Virus record (IMG/VR): IMGVR_UViG_3300023179_000402
Coordinates: 1-28,391 of that record
Direction: 5' to 3' (one strand)
Source of the DNA: a virus
DNA length: 28,391 nucleotides
Both the position numbers and the translations under genes were made by a program. The notes under the pieces were generated by a model. The model had not been told where the DNA came from. It made no database searches and was given only the letters and a program-made list of their open reading frames with translations. Of this stretch, positions 21,046-26,610 are shown piece by piece (within the stretch, counting starts at the first letter, position 1; every line of letters begins with the position of its first letter).

Positions 21046-21246
21046 TTAATTCTTTTCTTCAGTTTCTTTCCATTGTTCTAATTTTTCCCAATCTTCTTTT
21101 TTAACAGAAACTCTTACACCATCAATAGTAAAAAATACTTCCTTAGTAAAAATCATAGGATCCTCTATTTTTTTAGGGTTTATTTTTATACTAGTGTAGT
21201 AAACACTTTCGTTTGCGAATCTAACAAAAACTTCAACTTTTTTCAT
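21046..21246 (-). CDS. Small hypothetical protein
   Basis: A 66-residue protein, MKKVEVFVRFANESVYYTSI ... KKEDWEKLEQWKE, with beta-like first half and a Trp-containing helical tail. No known family. It overlaps its upstream neighbour by 14 bases. Confidence 0.72.
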   Translation of the reverse strand: MKKVEVFVRFANESVYYTSIKINPKKIEDPMIFTKEVFFTIDGVRVSVKKEDWEKLEQWKETEEKN

Positions 21247-21451
21247 TTTTACTTTCTTTAAATGATGAATAAAAAAAACTTAATTCTAAAAAAACTATAA
21301 TAACTCTACCCCAAATATTTTCAATTAACCACCATTCTTTTGGATTCCAATTTAAATAGATTAATGAAAATATCAAGTACCAAAAAAAATTTGTTGTAAT
21401 GAACTGTGTAATCTTTAACCCTAATGGTTTTTTTTCTTTATCTAAGGACAT
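21233..21451 (-). CDS. Small membrane protein
   Basis: A 72-residue protein with two likely membrane segments, FITTNFFWYLIFSLIYL and WGRVIIVFLELSFFY, joined by NWNPKEWWLIEN. The charged ends (MSLDKEKK, ESKNEKS) would both be on one side of the membrane. No signal peptide. It could be a holin-like or membrane-modifying protein, but nothing specific supports that. It overlaps both neighbours by 14 bases. Confidence 0.75.
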   Translation of the reverse strand: MSLDKEKKPLGLKITQFITTNFFWYLIFSLIYLNWNPKEWWLIENIWGRVIIVFLELSFFYSSFKESKNEKS

Positions 21452-21680
21452 AACTATGAATTATTATAACTATTTCTTCTATTCTATTATTTTTCATAAT
21501 GACAGCTCTATCATCTTTGATGATTAGATCCATCATTCCAAGTTCATTTTTCATTCTTTCGGCTTGAACTTTTATTTCTTTTTTTGCATCTGACTCTAGT
21601 TTAAAAAACCCAAAATAAGAATCACATGTCCCTGTTTTATCACATACTGCGTGAATGATTTCTCTTGCTGGTTGTATCAT
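21438..21680 (-). CDS. Small hypothetical protein
   Basis: An 80-residue protein, MIQPAREIIHAVCDKTGTCD and further SYFGFFKLESDAKKEIKVQA; two Cys seven apart and a hydrophobic beta-like C-terminus (IEEIVIIIHSYVLR). No family recognised. ATGA overlap with the gene upstream. Confidence 0.72.
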   Translation of the reverse strand: MIQPAREIIHAVCDKTGTCDSYFGFFKLESDAKKEIKVQAERMKNELGMMDLIIKDDRAVIMKNNRIEEIVIIIHSYVLR

Positions 21681-21943
21681 AATTTATTTGCTATTTGTTT
21701 AATTAATTCTTCATTTTCGTTAGATAGTCTGTGATAGGCATTCCATAACTTTTCAAGAGCCTCTTTAAATTCTTTTTCACCTAGTGAATCATTTTCATCT
21801 CTAACTAATTTTCTAATTTCTGCGTTAGGATGTGAACCTAAAACACCATCATCAAATAACCAACGGGCCATTTCTCTTTTATCGTGTCTATCCATTTCAT
21901 GATAGATTTCATCTAAATCTATATCAATTCTTACGTAAGGCAT
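21677..21943 (-). CDS. Small acidic hypothetical protein
   Basis: An 88-residue protein beginning MPYVRIDIDLDEIYHEMDRH, a pattern I have seen in small phage proteins of unknown role, with a C-terminal helix (LWNAYHRLSNENEELIKQIA) that could form a coiled coil. It is first in a run of four overlapping small genes upstream of the AAA+ ATPase and begins about 30 nt before the terminator of the RNA ligase. Confidence 0.75.
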   Translation of the reverse strand: MPYVRIDIDLDEIYHEMDRHDKREMARWLFDDGVLGSHPNAEIRKLVRDENDSLGEKEFKEALEKLWNAYHRLSNENEELIKQIANKL

Positions 21944-21974
21944 ATTTTAATTTTTTATAAAGTTAATAAAAAAA

Positions 21975-21999
21975 GGTGACTCTATCAATGAGAGTCACC
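21975..21999 (-). terminator. Intrinsic terminator overlapping the end of the RNA ligase gene
   Basis: GGTGACTCT pairs with AGAGTCACC (9 bp) around a 7-base loop, followed on the minus strand by seven T's. The 5' half of the stem encodes the last residues (G-D-S-H) and the stop codon lies in the loop. Confidence 0.92.
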
Positions 22000-23100
22000 A
22001 ACATTATTTTTTTCACCGTATATCAAGTAGTCAGGATTTATCACTTTACTTACTTTGTTACGAACACCAGTTACAGATTTTACAACTATACCTTCATGTG
22101 GGACTTTAGTTCCTTCTATGAAGTTGTTCAAAACAAAACTATCTTGTATTTCTTTATTCCAAGTACCACTGTATAACAATTCAACTTGTGGTAGATCCAT
22201 CACTTCAAAGTGTGCCTTTTCTCTCGTATATGGTTGGTATTCACCATCAACCTCAACATCAAAACCTGCAAATTTTATATCAGTTAAACCGTATTCGTAG
22301 TTTTTCTGTATACCAGCACCATATATTTCTCCATACACTATAAAACCACTTTCAAGATATTCGTAAGTGTCTTTAACGTGTTCCCACAATTTTTCTCTTA
22401 TGTTGTATTTTATCGCAACTTCTTCCCATACGTTAGTGTCGTAAAAACCTTGTGAGTCGGATCCTTTCTCGACATTGTGACTACCTACTACATATTCAAA
22501 TCCAGCCCATTGATCTCCAAAGAACATTCTAACTCGGTCCCATAAAGACATTTTTTTCTTTCTAACTATACCGTAACGAGCATTAGTTCCATGTAATTTA
22601 CGAGTTATAACAACCATATCTTCCTCAGTGAACATATCAGGAACATTCTTTTGATTTGGAAACTTATAATATATGTGGAAGTTTGGATTTTGGTGGTACT
22701 TCATTTTACGACCACCTGAAACCAAGGTCACTGTTTTAACTGGTGGTTCAAACTTGAATATCTCTAACAATTCCATACAATCTGAACCTTCATAACGGTA
22801 TTTTTCAGGAACAAAAGTTATTGGTATTAACAAACATTCAGAGTAAACTCCACGAAGTTTTACGGTTCTAACTCTTTGACCTTTACGAAGGTAATTAGTG
22901 ACACCCAAACCATCAGATAATTTTTGTGGTATAACAGCATCAGTAGTTGCAACAACCACAAGATCATCAACCTTATATTCTCCTTTTTTGGTTATGGCGT
23001 TCCAACCACCAACAGTTACTAATTCTATGTTGTCAGCTCCAGGTATTTCAACAACTGAACCTATTTTTCCTACGTATGCTACGCTATTTTGATTTTCCAT
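21985..23100 (-). CDS. RNA ligase (Rnl5 / DRB0094-like)
   Basis: A 371-residue protein starting MENQNSVAYVGKIGSVVEIP. Residues 8-100 form an N-terminal OB-like domain (PGADNIELVTVGGWNAITKK). The nucleotidyltransferase core follows: motif I ITRKLHGTNARYG with the adenylated Lys168, motif III-like VYGEIYGAGIQK (about 255-266), motif IV HEGIVVKS (335-342) and motif V NKVSKVINPDYL. An N-terminal OB domain before the ligase core is the layout of the Deinococcus DRB0094/Rnl5 type. It seals 3'-OH/5'-phosphate ends, mainly in broken RNA. TATATTTG lies 4 nt before the ATG, and a terminator overlaps its end, so it forms its own transcript. The kinase, phosphoesterase and HAD genes around it could complete an end-healing pathway. 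Confidence 0.88.
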   Translation of the reverse strand: MENQNSVAYVGKIGSVVEIPGADNIELVTVGGWNAITKKGEYKVDDLVVVATTDAVIPQKLSDGLGVTNYLRKGQRVRTVKLRGVYSECLLIPITFVPEKYRYEGSDCMELLEIFKFEPPVKTVTLVSGGRKMKYHQNPNFHIYYKFPNQKNVPDMFTEEDMVVITRKLHGTNARYGIVRKKKMSLWDRVRMFFGDQWAGFEYVVGSHNVEKGSDSQGFYDTNVWEEVAIKYNIREKLWEHVKDTYEYLESGFIVYGEIYGAGIQKNYEYGLTDIKFAGFDVEVDGEYQPYTREKAHFEVMDLPQVELLYSGTWNKEIQDSFVLNNFIEGTKVPHEGIVVKSVTGVRNKVSKVINPDYLIYGEKNNVGDSH

Positions 23101-23104
23101 ACAG

Positions 23105-23112
23105 CAAATATA
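23105..23112 (-). promoter_or_regulatory. Probable -7 element TATATTTG of the RNA ligase gene
   Basis: TATATTTG on the minus strand ends 4 nt before the ATG at 23100. No TTTG is seen 19-20 nt upstream. It supports 23100, rather than the ATG 12 codons earlier, as the start. Confidence 0.5.
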
Positions 23113-23125
23113 ATAATAATTTTTT

Positions 23126-23662
23126 CTATTCGTCACTATCTTCTTCAGAATATTCTTTCTTCATAGATCTTGGTTCAACAAAATCCCACTTGGTATTTTC
23201 AAACTCTTCAATCCATTCTTTCAAATCTTCTCTTGTCCATATTGGACCAAAAGATGGTCGGTACTGAAATGGTACACTATCCCTATTTTCCCATTCATCA
23301 AGTCGTTGTGTTACATCTTCAATAAAATTTTTACTCTTAATGTATTTAATCCACTCTCTATAATCATCTTCGGATTTAATATACATAACATCACCGTAGT
23401 TATAAAACTCCATTTCAGGAAATTCTAAATTTGGATTGTTAGTATAGACATCAACAATGCCGTTGTCTCCGTTGTATTCACTGCAAAGTTCTTTTAATGA
23501 ATATAAACTTGATGGTTTTTCTTCCCAAACACTACCGAACTGACGAACAGAACAAATGTAGATATACCCATCTTCATATGAATGAATAAGTCCCTCAATT
23601 TTATTTCTCAGAGAAATAAGTTCGTCCATTGTTAGTTTTGATAAGTCCATATTAGTTTTCAT
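23126..23662 (-). CDS. Acidic hypothetical protein
   Basis: A 178-residue acidic protein. It may start at the Met four codons later (23650, MDLSKLTMDELISLRNKIEG), which would remove the overlap with its upstream neighbour. The body has YEDGYIYICSVRQFGSVWEE, a central Tyr-rich part and WTREDLKEWIEEFENTKWDF near the end, with a very acidic tail. No family recognised. It is linked with the gene at 23652. Confidence 0.78.
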   Translation of the reverse strand: MKTNMDLSKLTMDELISLRNKIEGLIHSYEDGYIYICSVRQFGSVWEEKPSSLYSLKELCSEYNGDNGIVDVYTNNPNLEFPEMEFYNYGDVMYIKSEDDYREWIKYIKSKNFIEDVTQRLDEWENRDSVPFQYRPSFGPIWTREDLKEWIEEFENTKWDFVEPRSMKKEYSEEDSDE

Positions 23663-24008
23663 ATAATCCGTCTTTTTCGTCGTCTTTCATCATTTTAACT
23701 ATCGCACCTTCTCTTTTGTATTTTCTCAAAAGATTGAAGATTTCTTTGATATCTGTAAATTCAGATGGTGGCGAGTCATTTCTTCCTGGAAGAAACATCA
23801 CAGTAAACCCGTGATTTGCTTGGAAATTTTCTTTAACTCTTATACCATTGATTTCACTAATATAAACCCAAGGAAAGTTTCCTGATAGTTTTACCTCTAT
23901 TCCTATTTTTTTAAGTCTTTCAATAAACACTCCGAGTTTATCTGTGCTTATTTGTGTGCTACTTTTTGTTTCCATTGTATATGTTCCAAATTTAGTTTTT
24001 ACTTCCAT
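23652..24008 (-). CDS. Conserved phage hypothetical protein
   Basis: A 118-residue protein. I start at 24008 (MEVKTKFGTYTMETKSS), because the upstream extension is out of keeping with a small gene that overlaps here. Features: DKLGVFIERLKKIGIEVKLS, then GNFPWVYISEINGIRVKENF, then a QANHGFTVMFLPGR and TDIKEIFNLLRKY ending. I recall this order from many marine and freshwater phage proteins, where it has no known function. It overlaps the end of the small zinc protein gene by 17 bases. Confidence 0.8.
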   Translation of the reverse strand: MEVKTKFGTYTMETKSSTQISTDKLGVFIERLKKIGIEVKLSGNFPWVYISEINGIRVKENFQANHGFTVMFLPGRNDSPPSEFTDIKEIFNLLRKYKREGAIVKMMKDDEKDGLYEN

Positions 24009-24165
24009 AACATTCAAGTTTCTTATCCGTGACATTCCACAAATCTTTTTTTCCTTCCGTCATATGACAGTTGTGTTTCTTTCCGGTTCTTTTTCCAAAA
24101 TCAACGATCATATCATTATGACGATTACGAATAAAGTGTGGACATTCTTTGCAAGGTTTTTTCAC
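23992..24165 (-). CDS. Small cysteine/histidine protein with GTG start
   Basis: A 57-residue protein, MKKPCKECPHFIRNRHNDMI, then VDFGKRTGKKHNCHMTEGKK and DLWNVTDKKLECYGSKN. Cys5, Cys8, Cys33 and Cys52 with nearby His make a probable zinc site. I recall near-identical small proteins in other phages (C-x-x-C-P-H, R-N-x-H-N, T-G-K-K-H-N-C-H-M). The GTG start is fixed by a full Bacteroidota promoter ending 4 nt upstream; no ATG is available upstream in frame. It overlaps the next gene by 17 bases. Confidence 0.78.
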   Translation of the reverse strand: MKKPCKECPHFIRNRHNDMIVDFGKRTGKKHNCHMTEGKKDLWNVTDKKLECYGSKN

Positions 24166-24169
24166 CCAA

Positions 24170-24201
24170 CAAAGTTAAGAAATGTTTTTTAATAAAACAA
24201 A
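24170..24201 (-). promoter_or_regulatory. Bacteroidota-type promoter (TTTG-N20-TAACTTTG)
   Basis: TTTG (24201-24198), 20-nt spacer, TAACTTTG (24177-24170), then 4 nt (TTGG) to the GTG at 24165. Spacing again implies a transcript starting at the start codon. The -33 element touches the end of the metalloprotease gene. Confidence 0.82.
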
Positions 24202-25443
24202 TTATTTTTTGAAATTGTAAGATTTTTGAATTGGTCTTTTACCATACCTTTTTTCCATAAGTTTTTGGTGTAGTTCCCAATCCAATATTGATTCATTTGT
24301 TTGTTCCTTTTCATCAGGAAGAAGTGCATATATTTTTGATATTTTTTTCATAAGGTTTGTTGCAACATAATTGAATCTTTCACATTCGTCAACAAAGAAG
24401 TCCATTTCTCTATTTTGATATTTTGATACGTGATTAATAAACTTTCTTCTAACCTTTTCTTTTTCTTCACTTGGTGGTTTAACTTGTCCACCGAATAAGT
24501 TTGCCCCCATAAACCCACTAAACATTTGTGCCATTTTTTCGGTATGAGAATAAAAGAAGTTATCAAAAGTATCTACTTTGGCATTTACCAAGTTAATATA
24601 AACAAGTTCTAAAACTGATTTTATTTTTTCATCTTCATCCATACTATTAGGATCGCCACCGGCGTGCTCAATCAAGCCATCAACATCACTCATCTGTTCA
24701 TGTAACTGTGAAATTAAAAAATCATATGAAAAATCCCTTATTGATTTTAATTCAGTAAATACTTGATCATTAACCATAAAATCATAAAAATCTTGTTTTT
24801 TAATTCCTTTTTGCATCATTCTTGACGCGATTTCAGTTGGTCTAACAATATTTTCTGAATGTTGTATGAAATAACTATATCTCATAAAATCACTTATTAC
24901 AGGTATTCCAAATCTTAGTGATTGTGATGAGTATACATTATAGTCAGCAGTATTACCAATAAGTTCATGTGTTTGTTTTTGTCTATGAAATCTATGCATA
25001 ACTTCATGTGACATTACAGAAACGTTGTGTTCTTTATCACTGTTATACTCTTTGTATAAATCTTCAGGTTCCCATCCTTCAGGAGCAATAAAATTAATAT
25101 GAAGATTTAGACTACTACTTTTAGCATTGACCTGTAACATAACACCTTCATCAAAATTAAATTCATTACCAACACCCATAGATGCGATTTTTGGCGTATC
25201 AAATGGTAAATCCTCAATTTCTTGAACATTAATAGTTAAATTGACTCTATCAAATGTTACATCAGAAATTTTAAGTTCTACATCATCTATTTCAAAATCA
25301 TAGTTTTCTTCTTTTAAATTGATTTGTTTTAACTCATCGGATACTATATTGTATAGTTCCTCACCTGCCTCTAATATTCCTTTAGGAACGCCAACCGCTT
25401 CCTGTAATATTTTAAATTGACTTTCTGTTAAAATGATTTTCAT
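24202..25443 (-). CDS. Leader-bearing zinc metalloprotease-like protein
   Basis: A 413-residue protein. Leader MKIILTESQFKILQEAVG (L-Q-E then Ala). Residues 20-140 are beta-rich and acidic. A zinc-protease motif, VSVMSHEVMHRFHRQ (His146, Glu147, His150, and another His153), follows, with a possible third ligand in IVRPTEIASRMM (Glu204), as in gluzincin-type enzymes. The rest is helical. Peptidase activity is likely but not proven by motif alone. There is no secretion signal. With the leader it fits a packaged protease, perhaps acting on host surface or host proteins at entry. TATTTAT lies 4 nt before its ATG. Confidence 0.8.
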   Translation of the reverse strand: MKIILTESQFKILQEAVGVPKGILEAGEELYNIVSDELKQINLKEENYDFEIDDVELKISDVTFDRVNLTINVQEIEDLPFDTPKIASMGVGNEFNFDEGVMLQVNAKSSSLNLHINFIAPEGWEPEDLYKEYNSDKEHNVSVMSHEVMHRFHRQKQTHELIGNTADYNVYSSQSLRFGIPVISDFMRYSYFIQHSENIVRPTEIASRMMQKGIKKQDFYDFMVNDQVFTELKSIRDFSYDFLISQLHEQMSDVDGLIEHAGGDPNSMDEDEKIKSVLELVYINLVNAKVDTFDNFFYSHTEKMAQMFSGFMGANLFGGQVKPPSEEKEKVRRKFINHVSKYQNREMDFFVDECERFNYVATNLMKKISKIYALLPDEKEQTNESILDWELHQKLMEKRYGKRPIQKSYNFKK

Positions 25444-25447
25444 AATA

Positions 25448-25454
25448 ATAAATA
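25448..25454 (-). promoter_or_regulatory. TATTTAT element 4 nt before a start codon
   Basis: Minus strand ATATTTAT-TATT-ATG (ATG at 25443), between the phosphoesterase stop and the leader-bearing metalloprotease. Confidence 0.5.
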
Positions 25455-25458
25455 TATT

Positions 25459-25484
25459 GGAGTTGTAAATTAACCTACAACTCC
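25459..25484. repeat. 9-bp inverted repeat at the end of the phosphoesterase gene
   Basis: GGAGTTGTA and TACAACTCC pair around an 8-base loop that includes the phosphoesterase stop codon. On the minus strand the following sequence is AT-rich but lacks a T run, so it may be a weak terminator or an mRNA-protecting hairpin rather than a strong stop. Confidence 0.6.
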
Positions 25485-26123
25485 AACTAATCCATCAAAA
25501 TGGTGATCGTCCAATATTTCAGGAGCAATACTTCTTTTATCCATAATTTTAATTATTTCATCAATACTGTATGGGTCCATTCCGTTTCCATCAACACCAA
25601 CGTCCATTTTTTTACCATTACCAAATTTACGGTGTTCAGGTAGGTGCACGTGGCCATGTAAATGGATCACACCTTTACTCATACCATGCCAACTCTGTAA
25701 TGGATAGTGACACAGAACAAAGTCCCTATCATTTATTCTAACTTCCAAATAATGTTGAACACTTAAAAACCGTTTTTGAACATAATCACGATTGTTATCA
25801 ATATGCTGATCATGGTTTCCTAATATAAGGTGAATGTTATGACATATCAGTCTTTCAAGGAAAATACCAATATTATCAAATCCACCAAATGAAACATCAC
25901 CCAACATTATTAATGTGTCGTCTTGACCAACGTGATGATTTATACCATCAATTAGTCTTTCATTCATTTGTTCTATGGTTTGAAAGTCTCTTGTTGAATC
26001 AATTGGAATTTGACCGTCTTGTGTTCTCCAATTTGTTACTCCGCGACAAATGTTTTTGTGACCAAAGTGGGTATCACTTGTTACAAATACTCTTCCTGTT
26101 GTTAATATTTTTCTAAAACTCAT
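25470..26123 (-). CDS. Calcineurin-like metallophosphoesterase
   Basis: A 217-residue protein with all motifs of the family: VTSDTHFGHKN (Asp17, His19), LIMLGDVSFGG (Asp76), LILGNHDQH (Asn103, His104), LCHYPL (His139) and HLHGHVHLPEH (His156 and neighbours). These bind two metal ions for phosphoester cleavage. Phage members of this size are common; 2',3'-cyclic phosphate or nucleotide substrates are possible. It overlaps the frameshifted kinase gene by ATGA, so the two are coupled in translation. A kinase next to a phosphoesterase, with an RNA ligase 2.4 kb downstream, suggests RNA end processing. Confidence 0.9.
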   Translation of the reverse strand: MSFRKILTTGRVFVTSDTHFGHKNICRGVTNWRTQDGQIPIDSTRDFQTIEQMNERLIDGINHHVGQDDTLIMLGDVSFGGFDNIGIFLERLICHNIHLILGNHDQHIDNNRDYVQKRFLSVQHYLEVRINDRDFVLCHYPLQSWHGMSKGVIHLHGHVHLPEHRKFGNGKKMDVGVDGNGMDPYSIDEIIKIMDKRSIAPEILDDHHFDGLVGVVG

Positions 26124-26543
26124 AATTTTATACTAAATCTATTTTTCATTTGTTCTATTTTATCTTCTGGAACTCCGTGTTGGTTGGTATTTCCATGACG
26201 ATTTTCTACTATGATACTGAATACCATATATCCATGTTCTTTTGCAAGTTCAAAATATGGTTCCATTTCCCACTCCAGTGTGAAAGTATTGGATACCGCA
26301 ATTTTTTTAATTCCCGATGTCATTGCATGTCCAACAAACTCTTGACATTCTTTATGAGCTTCTTTTATTTCTGACGGTACAAAATTATAATTTCCTTCAT
26401 TATCATAAAAATAATGATCCGCCTCAAATACATTTGCAGTTAATTGTTTAGCGAATGTTGATTTTCCTGATCCTAACTCAAGGCACCCCCCTAACAAGAT
26501 ACAAAATCTTTTCGGAGGGTGCTGTATTTTTTAAAGTGTCCAT
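26120..26543 (-). pseudogene. Frameshifted P-loop kinase (NEDD4BP2/AAA_33-like)
   Basis: Two frames together make one kinase. From the ATG at 26543 the frame reads MDTLKNTAPSEKILYLVRGV and P, then TGA at 26480-26478. The rest continues in the +1 frame as GSGKSTFAKQL, then ADHYFYDNEGNYNF, KIAVSNTFTLEWEMEPYFEL and HGVPEDKIEQMKNRF. Joined as RGVP + GSGKST these give a perfect Walker A; the DNA has seven extra bases, TGAGTTA, exactly between Pro and Gly. Downstream motifs match AAA_33/NEDD4BP2-type polynucleotide kinases. A +1 slip at CCT-TGA would yield RGVP-EL-GSGKST, with a two-residue insertion in the P-loop. Initiation at an internal TTG (26497) would lose strand 1. It may be inactive, rescued by recoding, or an assembly error. 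A homing endonuclease gene begins 54 bp away on the other strand. Confidence 0.78.
26483..26522. repeat. Stem-loop just before the frameshift point
   Basis: On the kinase mRNA strand GCACCC pairs with GGGTGC (outer stem), with an inner AAGAT/ATCTT stem (26496-26500 with 26506-26510). The outer stem ends two bases before the TGA. It may be a recoding or regulatory structure, or only a coincidence of coding sequence. Confidence 0.55.
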
Positions 26544-26578
26544 ATATTTATTATTAGAGGTATTCTTGATACTGAATA

Positions 26579-26610
26579 CAAATATACTAAAAAATTATGA
26601 TTATGACAAG
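26579..26610 (-). promoter_or_regulatory. Bacteroidota-type promoter of the kinase gene (CTTG-N20-TATATTTG)
   Basis: TATATTTG (26586-26579) is an exact -7 element; CTTG (26610-26607) is one base from TTTG at the right spacing of 20. It overlaps the first codons of the divergent homing endonuclease gene, and would start the kinase mRNA near 26574, about 30 nt before its ATG. Confidence 0.65.

Noticed and set aside
20679-21104. A 141-codon plus-strand frame opposite the AAA+ ATPase N-terminus
   Set aside because: Antisense of a coding region with low-complexity Ser/Phe/Leu content and no start signal.
26478-26484. Translational bypassing of the seven bases, as in T4 gene 60
   Set aside because: The take-off codon CCT and the triplet before the resumption point (TTA) do not match, as bypassing requires; kept only as a remote possibility.
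26120-26497. An intact kinase starting at TTG 26497
   Set aside because: It would lack strand 1 and have a distorted P-loop (GGCLELGSGKST). The other frame from ATG 26543 gives the expected RGVP start, so a frameshift is the better reading.
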